From Apostichopus japonicus (taxonomy: Eukaryota > Echinodermata > Holothuroidea > Aspidochirotida > Stichopodidae), in assembly GCF_037975245.1 (NCBI RefSeq), contig NC_092565.1, positions 19,137,999 through 19,201,998 of the forward strand: DNA of 64,000 nucleotides, given 5' to 3'. Each line of letters begins with the position of its first letter. Position 1 is the first letter of the stretch. Below the pieces are notes generated by a model. That model saw only the letters and a list, made by a program, of their open reading frames with translations, did no database searches and had not been told where the DNA came from. The position numbers were made by a program, and so were the translations under genes. Below, in pieces: positions 12,834-27,800 of the stretch.

Positions 12834-15800
12834 TTAAACCTCCATGCGATATCTACGATAGATAAAAATATCCGAAAATGCCTTCGACTGACGGACGCTG
12901 ATCAAGCCATCTTTAGCGTATTCTACGACAAAAATAGGGAGAAGAAAATTTATAGCAAGATTTAAAAAAAAAAATTCAGGTTTAAAAATCAGGCTAAAAA
13001 GGAATACACAACACTGAATATATCAAAACTAGACCAGTTACATATTTTAGTGGCAAAAAGCAAAAAACTTAAAATAAAGGGATCCCCATGCTGAAGTGTG
13101 CTAAATTAGTTCCAAAATAGTATTGGTAGACAAGGGCCCACCCCTCCCTAAAACTACCCCTCCCTAAATCTACCCATACAAAATGCATGAGGAATGCCTT
13201 TTTGGACTCTCAGAGGTCAAGGAATGCAAAGTAACACTACATATACATCTTCTTTTTCTTTATGGTCAGTTTGTATTTGAAATTCACAGGTTATTTTGGC
13301 CACACAGTTCTTGTATTGATCCCAGGATTTTACAAACAAAGACAGCAAGGAAAAATCCAGGAATGTTATTTTCAAATTACGCCCTCAAGCTACATAAGAA
13401 ACAAAGTTGAGATCGTAACTCACCTAGACACGTTGCAAAAATTTTGGCCGCAACTTTTCTATCGGTGGATAACGGCACTAGCTCCTGAAATGATGTTCCC
13501 TCATCTCCAGGTGTAAGCTCTGCTATTTTTCTGTAAATATGAACACCAAGGTTATGTTTAAAGCAGGTGATGAAAGGATTTGACTTCCCCATTGAGATAT
13601 TACATAAAGGAGAAGAACCTAATCTGAAGTTCATTAACAGAGCTTTTGCAAAATAAGGGCAAAGTTACAGGATGTTCAGGCAAGATTATTACAGAATATG
13701 TTACTAAATTCTTATATTCATGTAAGACCAACGTAAATTTAAATGACGGGATATTATCAAAACTTTACGTGATGAGAGAGACCTCGCATAAAAAAATAAA
13801 AACACCCATTTAATGTGTTGGTTACATTAATACATGATATTAGTGGAGTAGAGGAATTTTAAATCAAACCCTGAATGCTGGGTTAAATTGGTTTTAACAT
13901 TCCTTTCCATATTGACAAATTGTGTGCCTCTCTAGTATGCTGCCTTATAAAGTTTTCATAACCATAAACTGTATTATTGTATGTTGCATCTGTCTCTATT
14001 CACTCAAAAGTTAAAAGTAAATATATCAGCTGAAACAACATGAGCTTATGCTCCAATGCATAGTAGTTTCTTGATTCCAGTTTCAGGTCTAAATAAGGTA
14101 TATGGGAGGGGCCATTAATTGTTACAATTGCTGTGTTCAAGATGGTGCCACTTCCACTGGAGGGAAGAGTGTGTGTGTGGGGGGGGGGGGGGAAGGTAAC
14201 TGAATACCAGTGACAGTTTCTAACAGTCTGCAAACTCACTGATATAGCTGTTCATGGGGAATTCCCTTGTCTTCATCTTCTGAGGTACTCATTTCCATCG
14301 CTCTCACATCAAAATCTTCACCTATCTGCACCGATTCTTCGATCAGGCCTAATTCCGGTCCTTCTGGAATCAAAAGCTCATCCAGCTGAGGCAGAGTCTC
14401 AATGAGACTGCCATCACGACCAATCAAGCCTTCCTCTTCGATACTCTCTTCGGCTCTTCTTAATCTTTGGACGAACAAACAAGAGATTTTGGAGGTTTAG
14501 GGACGGCTGAATTATCACCCATAATCCTCCTCCCCACCACAATTTTAGCTTGTTGATAATATGGAATGCTTTCAAAAACTGCATCCTAACCCTAAATAAT
14601 TATTCCCAGATATTGAGGAGAGAACACTTGCAGCGGCGTATCCAGGATTTTCTAATCCGGGGGGCGCAAATTACTATCTAAGCGGAGCGCCACCATCGGT
14701 TGGCGCGGAGCGTACAAGAAAATTTCTGGGTTTGATACCCACCAGATCACCGGAAATGGCACTTCTCGGGTTTGAAAATGACCAACCAGATGTACATTTT
14801 TGCCTGAGAACCAAGTAGTTCCCAATTGTTTTTTTTTCCATCCATAACCTTTTGGAAGATTGTCACCAGTCACACATCATGTTCGACCTCATTGCATGTC
14901 CTGTGGATCATTCATTGCTTCTGTAGGTGATTCTACGTCACGGCCCACAATATCCGAAAGCCCCACTTTTCAAAGTTTTAAGCCCATTATTTGTTGAGAA
15001 TTTGAAAATTCACATTTCTCGTGAATAAAATCACTTCAAAATAGACCCATAATGTTGCACAAAATGTCATCTATGGACAACCAATATAGAAAAACCTCCT
15101 TGAACCCCTAACAGACAGGTCAAAACTGCACTAGTAGAAGGAAGTATGATGAAGAATGTTGGTGAGGAAATTTTCGAAAATTCAGACACAGTTAATTTAT
15201 TGGTGTAGAAATATTGCAACCTCTTATAACGGCTATTATAAATCTTGGTTGAAGGAAATGAAAAATAGCAGATATTTCCGATATCAGATATTTCGAAACC
15301 GAACACTACACACATAGGCGTAGGAGGCGGGCGGGGGCTGCAGCCCCCTCCCCCAACCAATTTTTCCCACTGAAAATTCGGGCAATATGCTGAGAATTTT
15401 CCGGGCACCTACTGAAATAAAAATAAATAGCAATAATGTAGGTTAAGGAAATGAATAGTATAAAAATTATCTCCTCGGTAATTAAAATAAAGTTCTAAGC
15501 TTGGCCGACTAATTCGTCATTACTACTGTAAAAGAGAGTTTTGACATAATTGGACCTGTATGCTTTTTTCTCCATCTACATAAGACATTTGGTTGTTTAC
15601 ATTAGCATCCCGCGGTACACTGCGCAACTTTCACGGACCGTACGGTACACGTTGCCATGCGATGTAATGACCGATGCTTGCTTATATGATATTGACATTA
15701 ACATGTTGGATGCGCGCTTCGCGCGCGAAAAATTTTAGTTGTATTTTTCGGGCAAGTCGTTACAGCCCCCAAATCCAATTGGGCTCCTACGCCTTTGACT

Positions 15801-18800
15801 ACGCACATAGACAGTTTTGAGGCTGTTCATCCTGGAACATGCATTTTCATGCTCACTGATATGATGTGATATCTGCTCTTTGCTTTAGAAATTCGAACAG
15901 GCGTGTAGCGAGTAATTTGCCAAGGGAGGAGCGAAGCCTGTAGGTAAACTATCTAAGCGTAGCGCCACCATGAGTTGGCGCGAAGCGTACAAGAAAATTT
16001 TGGCCGAAAATGCCTCCCAGATCGCTGGAAATGACACTTCCCATGCCTTGTAAGTTGCATCTAATCATTGTCTATTTTAAATTACTATAGCGATATCTTA
16101 AAGAAAATTTGCTCAGAGGGGGGGGGGGGGCGTCATGCGTCATGTTCCCCGACGACTCGGTTGAGTTCAAGACCAGCCACAGTTGGTTCCATAGCACAAT
16201 TGCACAATTGTTTAAGGCGTCCATACACACACACGCGTTATGATAGACCATATATAGTATATATATAGATACATTAATGAGAGAGAAAAATTGAAACGTC
16301 AAAAATGGAGTTGTCGGTGTAAGGGGTAGGGTGAGGCGCACGTCCCCTACGTAATCCTCGATCTGTCACTGGCTACCCTGTGTATATAATAGCTATCAGC
16401 GCTGTTATTATAACTGTTCCTCTTTCTCTTCCCGAGGTCTTGGCGTTTATCTTTTACTCCCTCTTTTTCTCCTTTTTCTCTCTTTCTTCTTTTTCTTTTC
16501 CCTTCCTTCCTCTCCTCCTTTTCTTTTTCCCCCCCTTTTTCCCTTTTTTCTTCTCTTTTTTTCTCTCCTCTTTTCCTTACCCGGGGGGCGCGCGCCCCCA
16601 ACGCCCCCCCCCCTGGATACGCGCCTGACTTGCATAGTCTGTGAGAAAATGGTCTGAGAGTAAGGCAGACAATTTACTATCAGTAAGTTACCAAAGCATC
16701 CTATTATCTATTTATGCATAGCCCCATCTATTACCATAACTTTCTTACCTATCTGCTCTGCACACTGAGAACGTCCTTGAAAGATTAAGTTCCAAATGAC
16801 TAATTCCACTGTCATTTGGGTGAATAAGATCACATTTAAATAATTCTGGCAGGCATGTGACACTATTTGTACCACAAGATCTAGTACTAACAGTAGACTT
16901 ATGTATGTATATTAGATCCTCCTGCAAGCAGGAACTCGCGAAGAAGCCTCATTGGCTTATCAAAGCCTCAAGCTGACCGAAGCCAGTCTCTTACATTCAT
17001 ATTTAACGTCCATGATTATGAATTGTTAATTGTCAACAACTCTGTAACTGGACGACATACATTAAACTGGGAGTGACTCGAACCAGGAACCTTATGATTG
17101 AAAGGCACCGGCGTTAACCACTGAGCTAATACTCCACTGTAACAGTAGACTTATTGTAATTTTTTTATCTGGTGGTGCACTAGTCATCCCAATCCTAATG
17201 TCACTGCCAAAAGTGTATTTGCTTCTCCAAAATACAGTGGTTATAATTTCCCAATCAGTTTAAGTTGTTCATTTACTATCAAAATTTAACCAGATAGATT
17301 ACCTTGGCATGCCCGGTTCAGCAATGAAGCTACCCTGTCTGGACCCCTCTCTTGATTGAGAAAGTCTGGCTACATCTTTAAGAAAACAGAATAATAAAAC
17401 AGTTCCTTTCAAAAAGGACATGCATGTTCTGATTTTGAATTTTCCGACGACGATCCTTTATGAAAGTACCAAAATTTGAGAGACTACACCTGATCACTGC
17501 ATTTGCGATTGTAGGCCACCTACCAGTACTGAGAAAGTAATGAAGGAGGTTCTGTGCATTTATTATAACCGAAGGCATAAAGGGAATTAAAATAGAAAGA
17601 TGTGTTGAATTTGGTTGAAACTGTTTTTATATTTCCAATTGATACTAGCTTATTTCTTAGCTTGACTGCACTTAAATTTTTAATGATGTAAAATAGAAAT
17701 TCAAAACTACTAAATAACCTATGACTATTTACTAAGCATTTGAACACAAAAGCTTCAGGATAAAAAGGAACAATACATCATATAGTAATTTAATATTCAT
17801 TTCTTGCAGCATTTCTTCTTGGAAATATATCTTGCTTGCCTTATTGCTTGGTAAAGATATTAGAAAAAAACTCCATTATGAGTTAAATGAACAGAATACA
17901 AAAGGCACATGCATCAATGCTTTTCCTCTGTGGACTAGTAATGATATCAGGGATGGGAGGGGGGGGGGTAGGGGTAATGTCACATATTATTTAACTAGTA
18001 TACCTCTTCTGTACACATACACTGTTCCACTCTATTACTATCGGACTACCTGTTATATTGAGAGATGCATCAATGCTCTTTCTATGTGTAATGATAAAGG
18101 GGATGGGGGGGGTAGGGGTAATGTCATATATTATTTAACCAGTATACCTCTTCTGTACACATACATTGTTCCACTCTATTACTATCGGACTACCTGTTAT
18201 GTTGAGAGATGCCGGTGTGTCATCCATCTTGGAAGACATTCGGCTGTCTTCTATCTTTGAACTGTGTCCTCTCAACTGTTCCGTACTCACATCTCCCCTT
18301 CCCAGCTCTGGTACCTATCAATGATAATACATCCAGAAAAAAAGTCACAAAAGTAGGAATGCACGAAACCATCCAAATAATCGCCACGTGCAGCAGAACG
18401 TTTGAATGAATTGAACTGACAAGAACAATGCTATTAAGTAGATGATTAATAAACGGGAAGAGTTTAGCGTTTCTTCTATTGAGGTAGTTGCTACAAATAA
18501 AGATGTTTGCATTAAGTATTACAAAACAGGTCAGAAAGTTAAAAAATTATGAAAAAATGGAAAACAAAAAGCAGACAAGTAGAAAAGAGCCTGTGTGCAA
18601 TAATCCTGTTTACTTGCATCCATAAATGTGTCCACGAAGGAACTAAAGAGTACGTCGTTTTTAATCGTCAGCCTAATCGCTTGACGATAAGCACCTTACC
18701 CCCGGATATAAATACACAAATTAAAGCAATACATGAGAAAATATGACATGAAAATTATTGTAGACCTAGAACTTTCAAATATTTGCTTTTGAAAAAGTAA

Positions 18801-21800
18801 CTGACTTTATTGCAGAAAAATTTGGATTATAACACTTTTTTCAAAAACTAGCAAACCGTTTTGCACTCGTGGATATGAATGGCAGAAAAAAAAAATTACC
18901 AACACAATCTGGTGTTTTTAAGTTAATAACTAGACAAGAAAAGGGATTGATTACTACTGTTCATTGTTACAAATTCTACGATGGAAGTGGTTTTAACAGA
19001 TAAAGAACTTAATCGTTTTCTTTTTCAATAAAATGCCTTTTGATATATATACAGCATACCTCTGGAAGGTCATATTCTGGTGAGGAGGACAGGCCTGGCT
19101 CTGGTTCTCGAAGGTAGTCCAAACTCCAAATCCTGTCCTCTGGTTCATTGTCTAGGGGAGGGCGGAATTTTGACCCTTCACGCCATAACTCCACCAAGGT
19201 TGGTGACATCTTTGCAGCTGAAATATGTAACCATGTAACAGGATAATGAAATCCCTGGAATTTCATATTGTATATTTGCAACCGCTATCAGAAATTTGTG
19301 GGCACAAATATATAATAATAATAAATAAGTTCTTAATATAGCGCCAAATACTAAAAGGCCTCTAGGCGCATTAAAAAACCTAAAACAAATATAAAAAATA
19401 AGAAAATAAAAAAGTAAAAATATAAGAAAAAATAATAAGAAAAAAAAAAGTAAAAAAAATAATAATAATAAAAACAAGAAGACATCTCAAAGTTCATCCT
19501 GTCGTACTTCAACTCACTACTAACATATTTGATCATTCAAGTCTATTTTTATCCACATTTTCTTTTCAAATACACCCACTTTGTCCCCACTAGCAGTTAA
19601 CTTTGATCATGAGTGACCACTGTTTGACCTCCTGGCACAACTGGGGACTACACTGCTGACCTCTAAAGCCCTCCACACATCACAATCCGACTCAACTTGA
19701 CTGTGATGACCTTGTTTTCTATCGTCATAGAGCACACCTGCTGTTTGCTACTAATGAATGGAGCCCTTTTAGGCCTCATGAAAATTTATTACCCGGTGAT
19801 TGGTCACATTTGTTGAAACGGTTCAGTTTTAGTCATGAACCCTGCCCGGCTACCCATCATTTCCCACCTAACCACAGATGAGTTGAGTCTGGTTGTGATC
19901 AGTTGGGCAGTGTACGACAGGCTTTAATGCTACAGTCTGCTCTAACTTGGAATACTGCCCGGCTACCCATCATTTCCCACCTAACCACGGTTGAGTTGAT
20001 TTGAGTCTGTCTGTGATCAGTTGGGCAGTGTGCATCAGGCTTTAATGCTACTGTCTGCTCTAACTTGGAATACTGCCCGGCTACCCATCATTTCCCACCT
20101 AACCACGGTTGAGTTGATTTGAGTCTGTCCGTGATCAGTTGGGCAGTGTGCATCAGGCTTTAATGCTACTGTCTGCTCTAACTTGGAATACTGCCCGGCT
20201 ACCCATCATTTCCCACCAAACCACGGTTGAGTTGATTTGAGTCTGTCCGTGATCAGTTGGGCATTGTGCGACAGGCTTTAATGCTACAGTCTGCGTTAGT
20301 TTCTCAGAAGAGTTGATACATTTTAGTTGAAGGACCAGAAATGGAGGACTTAATAACAAACCACACACAACACCAAAATGGGCTAAAATGACAGAGCCTC
20401 ACTCATTCAATGACATAGTCTCACTCATTCAGTCATTCCTTCATTAATTAATATAGTCATTCAAGTGCATACCTTTTCTTCCTGGTTCACTAAACAGTTC
20501 CTTGACACTAGGCAGAGGATCTGGATTTGCAAGTATCTAAAGAAAATATTGATTTAAAAAAATTCCTTAACAGTCACTTTCAGAATGTTTCCATAGACAT
20601 AGATAAAACTACATTTAATGCACTTTTTTGAAAGAGAAACATCTTCAAAAATGCTGGGAAAAAGTTGCTATAATTTTAAACATTGAAGTAACAAAGATTT
20701 TATCGATGTCTTAGTTTGTTATGTTTGGGGGAAATCCCTCCCCCCGTTCACTTTAAATTAGGGCCTATTACAAGCTACATGTTAAGAAACAAAACAATTC
20801 AACCCACCATAGTCAAAAAACATATTTAGAGGACAAATTTTAAGTCTTGCAAAAATCCTGAAAAGTTACATTTATGTTAGGCAAAATTTGCTGATAACTA
20901 GAAAATCACTTACCATCAAAGAAAAGACTGCAGCCAAAAGCACAACACCTGTCTGTAGTCAGAAACACTTAACGCTTTTGAGAAATAACAAGCAGAATTG
21001 AACAAACAGTGAAATAATAACGGAACACAATATCAACCAAAATTCCTTCTGTGGTGGAATAAATTTTGTTCAGTTAGTAAGGAAATGCTGCTCGGTCTCA
21101 CGTTTATCTTCCAGGTTGGCCAAACAAATCAAAATAAAAAAGTAAAAAAATCGCAAAAAGTGAAGAGAATTTTGCAATGAACCTTTCATCAACAATCGTC
21201 GAAACAATTTCGCAAAATCAGCTTCATGAAATATGCCAGTGAAGAAGGAACAAAAAAATAATACAAAACAAAACAAAAAACACACACAATGTGAAACACT
21301 TCTCAAATTCTATCAATTGTGAACTAAAAATGGAACATAAGAGACAAACACAGCAATAAATGGAAGCAATAAGATATAGAGACAACACTACCAGGGGTAA
21401 CCTCAGCTAGCTTTAAATGTTCAAGACTATTCTGTAGTTTTTATTGAGTTCTCTTTCAAGCCCTTTTCATTCTTTGCTCAAAATTTAACACCATTTGCTC
21501 TCACACTATAAAATGGATAAAATAAATCATTCCACACGGGAGTTGAAAATCCTCGGGGTGAAACTAAAATCAAACTAAAGTTTGTATTCTGCTGAACGTC
21601 ATCATCACACCTTATTAGAAGTAACTTTAACACCTCACTCAGTCAGAACAAAATACGGCGGGGTGGGGTAAAAACATGGGATGAGGATGACATAAATGTC
21701 CACAGGGCACAAACTGGATCTCCAAGCCTCTGCCAAGGGGGTACAAAGGTGGCTTGATAGTATCTCATGCATCTTCTGTTTTGTATTAAGCTTAGTGCGC

Positions 21801-24800
21801 ATTAGTGATACAAAACAGTCAAATTGTGCTTTAAATCGGACTCTTAGAGATGTAACACTCACCCCACATCTCCCCCATTTTATATCAAACATTTTTTTTA
21901 CCAAAATGCATAAGAGAATTAAGGAGCTCAGTTGTACAAGCATTGATTTGAATTTAACACAAGTGTTATTAGAGTAACTTACATCTCTTTCGAGGGTTTT
22001 TTCAAAATCCTCCATACTGGACCGGATCTCAGTTTTACTCAGCTGGGTTTTCAGGTCCACAAAGAGCAATTGTCTCCTCCTCTTCCTCCCCCTCTTGGGA
22101 GCGGAGGGTGGGGTTTCTTCCTGCTCTCGGATAGCTGCCAGACGCAGGATGGGGACGTCCACCTGGTATAAATGAAAGGGAGGACCACAACTAGGGCATA
22201 GTTGGCAGAGAATGACAGACGTTGAACGATAAATTTATTCACCAAGGTCTGCATCCATAAAAAATAAAAAAAACAGAAATCAGCGAGGATAACTTACCAT
22301 GACTACGCTGGCTGCACTGCCTGACTGAATGCAGAATGACTCGACCAACTTTAATGTGAGTAATTGTGGATAGTCGGGAAGTGAATGTGTGTACATGTGT
22401 GTTTGTGATATGACTAAGTTAGACATGAATATTGAGCCTGTTGCGTCAGCTAGCTTTAGTCGTGGAAAGCTTTGCAGATGTCAATGACCGCCATGCAGGG
22501 TACTTTTGACCGCCGTGCAGGGTACTTTTGACCGCTGTGCAGGGTACCTGTAAATTTCCTGACAACAACTGCAAAATTAAAACAAGCGTGACCAATTACG
22601 AGGGAATAATTTTGCAAGTGACCTAAAAATGCACTGTTAACAGAAAACAGTTGTTCAGAGTGGGAGAGTCATTTGTAGGACTATGTGGGTATTGACGATT
22701 ACTGAAACCTATCTAACGTATTCAGTCAAGCTGAATCTTTATCATTCTTTTTCAGTCAAGCAGCGTGAGGTTAGCTTGATGAAACAACCTGTAACAAAGT
22801 ACACCTTCACGGCTAGTTTGCCATTATTATAAAACAAAAACAAAAAACATGTTCTATGTCAAAGAAGTTTTCCCAACTGATAAACATTTCAAATCAATTT
22901 GAGTCATAAGAACAATATAAGCAGTTCTGGTTTCTAAAGCTGTTTGCAAATTTTTTTCGTTGCATGCTGATGTACAATTTAAACCAGGAAATAATTTCGG
23001 ATCAAAAGTTTTGTGTACGTAGCAGATCTCAAGTTGGCCATTTGCATAGCATTTCGTTACAATACCAAATAAATAATATCCTGTTAAACTGCTCGTCAAC
23101 ACAGATCTTCATTTAGTTTAGAGCTAGTGATTTTTCTCATTTTTTATCGTGTAAAAATATCTATACTCTGTATTTTTCTGAAGAAAAATATCATGATACA
23201 AGCAAAATCCAAAAATTGTAACCATCTGTTTTATGTAACCATCTGTTTTATTGATACTTACTGCCTGACCAGAGGGAGACTGGGGTGTTTTGAATTCAGG
23301 TGGTCCTCCCTCATCGCTACTCCTCTTATCCAACCCATCTCTATCTGCATCAGGAGACAAGCTTCCTTCACGGGTTAACGATTCTTTGGTCGATTTTGCA
23401 ATCCTCTTTGAACTCCTTTTCTCAATTGGGCTCAGGACAAGTTTTCCTGTTCCTTCTTCAATCGTCCACATTTCACCGTGTCTACTGTGAATTTGAAAAG
23501 AAGAAAAAAGAAGGGAATATAAAATACAGTAAATGAATACTACATACCTTTTTTTTTACAATGTTTTAATTTGAATACAAGAGACTATTAGGGCAAAATT
23601 CCTGCCATCACTCAGTAGATGATGAACACTAATTATATGTTGTTTGATTATAGCAAACAATGAATTTTACTAGACCCTGAGAAAATCTGTTCCTTTTCAA
23701 AACGAAGACTAACAATAAGCCCATATCTCTGGTTGTCCACAGACATCCTGGTCTAATTTTCTGGTTTTCCAAACAGCATCATTTTTTATCCTAAAAAAAA
23801 AGACCAATATGTATAGATGTGTAGCTTTGGTGAATAGAACACAAGCTTTTGGGTCAGTAACACCTCACTCTGGAGGATTATATTGTAGGCCTACAACTAT
23901 ATTTTCCCTTTATTTCAGTATCTTCAAAGTGATGGGAGGGTGAATACTAGTTTAGAGGGTGTGAAGACTGGCACAAAAGTGTTAGACACCACCATCGATC
24001 CCAGAAAATACAAACACAGCTTGCTACCGTCGGTAATTAGACCCTAGTGTACAGTCACTACATACAGCTGCGGTCAATACCTACAGCACAGTATACAAAC
24101 GATACAGCGATGGACATCTCAGGTCCAGCTAAAGATAACAATTAAGGTCTCACATTTCATTACTGTCTGCATTTTGTAGCGACACAAACAAAACACCACT
24201 TGCAAGCAACAGAAAGTTAACTTTTTCAGATGGCCGCACGCGGTTTGGGGCGAGTCTTCAATGCCTTTAACATTTCACCTATTTGGGAGTATTTAGTTAC
24301 AGTGCAATCTGAATTTGATGTATACAACTACTCCTCCATAGGACAACCACCAAAGCTGAGTTTGGTTGTACAAACAGAAATTTGTTCATCTCAGACGATC
24401 GAACTAGTACTGTTAATTATTTGCCCTGTACAAGAATCATGACAGAAGGTTATATTGCAATCACTGGTAAGGCTTAAAAAAAACAAAGAAAAAAGAACCA
24501 CATTGATCTACTTAATACAGCTAAATGTGCGACTTCTATCCCAACATCTTGAATGTTATTCCTGATAGGGTTCACAATAGGTTCTATTTTGGGATCATTA
24601 CTTCCTACTTTTTCGTTTCTAGTACTTCTTAATTTACTTATTTTGTGTTCTTGTTTCCTCTCAATGGTCACTATCTTTCTTGGAGGCCATTTTGTTTTAG
24701 TGAAGCCCGTCATATGCTGGTCACAAATAACTCTGTCTCAGTTAATCTTGATACTTCTTAATGATTTGTAAATATCTATATAAGAAGATGACTTTGAATC

Positions 24801-27800
24801 GAACAGCTATGAATGAACAATCAAGGACAGAGACTTACCTTTGTGGCGAGGTCAGAATGTTGTCGCCGTCTCCAATCCCAGAAAGGATAAATTCCTCGTC
24901 GTCAGGTAAGGGCACACTGGCTAAAGTCTCTTCCATATGATCTCCTATCAATCCAGTTAAATCGTCCAGTACCCCTTCCTGTAACAACGCAAGACACGGA
25001 TATTAGTGGACTTTTGTGAGTTTGTAAGTGTACAGGTTTAATAAACATCTTATTAAATCATTTTTTACTTTCATGAAGCCTCTTCCTTCACGTTGTTGAC
25101 TGGAGCACTGCATATTTAAATTATATTCACATTTATTATTAGTTATTTGCTATTAAAACAAAAACTCAAGTCCAAATATGTGTAACTTCTTGTATGCTTG
25201 CCATCGAGGAAGGAAATTCTGATTGTCCAAAAGTTGGTCTGGTGTTAACCAGAGTCTGTCGAAACACTCTGTATTATGGTTTATTATGGTTCCATTTTGG
25301 TCGGTTAGCAATCCTATCTCAATTAGCAAGATGAGTTGCTGGTAAGTGAAACAATTACTGCATGCAATCTTGGTAACAAGCATGCACGCAAATAGGTCGA
25401 TCAATAAATAAATTAATAGATCGAAAGGCAAATCAGATGGGTAGGAAGTTATTAAAGTGGCATCATTTCTTTCTCCAGGTGTTAGATCTGTTGGAGGGTT
25501 TCATTATGTAAATTTATTTACAAAGTACTATCTGCCAGTGGACTTGTACAATACTCTGTATGAATGCTATCAACTATTTCTTCTCTGTCATAAAGGCTTA
25601 TTACTGAGTAATTGTAACTGTAAATAACAACATAAACTGCAACACCAACTCTCCAACACGTACATGCAAAAAACAAAACGGAAAAAAAAAACAGGTGGTC
25701 TATCTGTTATGAAAATATTAATATTTATGATGATATTTACTTGAAAAGATCATGAATTTGCCCCCGGGTTGGTGATGCAGTCCTATCTTGTAGTAAGTGC
25801 ACCGCACCTTATAGGGGCTTGGGGCTATTTTTGAGTGGATGAAAACACAACCATCTTGTACTCATCAAAAGCCACAGGACACACTGCAGATGCACGTTAT
25901 GACCGTCATAAGATGCAAATAAGTGAAATGGCCTTGATGCACCAAGAGAATGATAAAAAATATATATATATAACAATGAATTTCCAAGCCTGGTAATGAT
26001 GTTGTTTCCTACCTGAAAATCTACAGGAAGCAGGGGCTCCTCTTCTCTCAGTGTTATCTCGTTAATATTGGATACGACGTGAGGTTGCACGTCTGAGACT
26101 GAAAATGGAAACAGAATGCTGTGAAGATATTTCAGGTACACGTGTGATGGAACTAGAAGATGTATAGGCCTGCCATTTCTATTGTCTATGAATATATTAT
26201 GTTTACAGACATCAGTGATGTGAAATCCATGGTTAAACAGTTTACAAGAACTAGAGAACAAGAAAACTCCAAAACAGAAATAATTGAAAGAGCGTCAGCT
26301 TAGTTCGCCTGCGTTACTGCTAATGATATCGAAAAATAAAAAGTAGGAAAATATGATGCCTGCACTTATAAACAAAGTAAATTCCTATGTAATCAAACAT
26401 TTTAAGATTGTATATTTTGCAGTGTACTTTAACAATGTGTCAATATCTAACCAAGCAATTCAATATGCACACATAATTGAATACCCCCATCAATTTCTTG
26501 TCACCATCACTTAGTGGTTCCTAATGAGTAAAGCTATGACTCATTTTCATGGAATACAAAACAGAAAAAAAAAAAAAAAAAATGTCCAACAAATTTAAGG
26601 TATTTGTTTTGTTCCCTTTATAAACAACTTCTCTAATAAAATCAGTCTACTTTGGTCGACTAAAATACCAGAATCTGTCTTCTCAGATAATATCAGACCT
26701 TTAACATGGTTCTTGCAGTTGAAGCATATAAGTGACCAATGTATTTTGTTTTAATTTCTAGCATACTCTGGCCAGCTAATGTACTCACATTCCTCAAGTT
26801 CCTGGATTGGCGAGACTGGACGGTCTGGTGATTTGAAAGAGTGAGAACCCCTCATAGTTCCGCTGTAGAAATATTCCTGACGATAAGAAAGTGCAATACA
26901 TGACAAGTTGTGTGTGCTGTATCAAAAGATATTAGAAGCAACATGTAGGCTACATGTATTTAAGATGTCTCAATCTTTTAAATGTTCCATGCTGTAATGT
27001 CAAAGAGTATAATTATGACTAACTGATCTTCCCAATGATTGAAGTTTAAAGGGTGTAAAGACTCGCGCACAAAGAAACGTCTCATGCCGGTAATCTGACC
27101 TAGTTTCGAATGAGGTGTAACAGAAGTGTTAGACACCACCATCGATCCCAGAAAATACACACACTGCTTGCTACCGTCGGTAATTAGACACTAGTGTACA
27201 GTCAATGCATACAGCTACGGTCAATACCCACAACACAGTGTACATAGCAGCGATGGACATCTCAGGTCTAGATAAAAGATAACAAGATATCACATTTCAT
27301 TACTGTCTGCATTTTGTTGCGTCAAGAAGAAAACGTCATTTGCAAGCAACAGAAAGTTAACATTTTCAGAGCGCGGCACGCAGTTTGTGGAGAGTCTTCA
27401 ATGCCTTTAAAGAAATAACGAAGGCAAGGATCAAAGACAATTTATATTATTCAGTTTTTCCTCTCTGACATTATCAAGATGAAATTTTAAGCGTATTACG
27501 TAATCAATGGCGGCTTACTGTGCATTGTGGTAAAGGCCTTAGGAGCCAATTTTCAAACATTTGAAAATCCGCCCTTTAGTAAGACTGCTGTTCATTTTTC
27601 TCCACTGGCCACTTCTGCACCTTTCAAGGTTATTAGTCTGGAACATTAGCCTGTGTGTTACGTAATCAATATGCCTGGCCTAGCAAAGGGAACGAGCATG
27701 GCAAAGTCACTTCCTCAGCACAAATTTACCCCGATCTACTGCCAGAGCCTATTCAAATGCCCGAGGCAGGTAAACTGTTATGGCAGTGATATCAAAGGGC

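Larger units (their letters stand above)
14631..16627. mobile_element. Repeat block bounded by GCGTATCCAGG inverted ends
   Basis: The left end reads CAGCGGCGTATCCAGG and the right end, reversed, CAGGCGCGTATCCAGG. Inside are two copies of a GCGCCACCA/AGCGTACAAGAAAATTT repeat, a nested hAT MITE and a pyrimidine tract. It may be one composite element or several nested ones. Shared flanking ACTTGCA is suggestive but is not a clean duplication. All of it lies in the REC8 intron between 14465 and 17302. Confidence 0.4.

Noticed and set aside
16347..16635. Lys/Glu/Arg-rich and Phe/Ser-rich frames
   Set aside because: Simple translation of the CT-rich tract.
17067..17135. Functional tRNA gene
   Set aside because: The D stem and acceptor stem do not pair properly; better explained as a SINE head.
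17832..18260. 142-codon + strand frame
   Set aside because: Created by a 156-bp tandem duplication (156 is a multiple of three), with G-runs inside; no splice context.
20894..20960. Possible additional REC8 exon between exons 10 and 11
   Set aside because: It has AG and GTAAGT boundaries but contains a stop in the needed phase, and exons 10 and 11 already join in phase.
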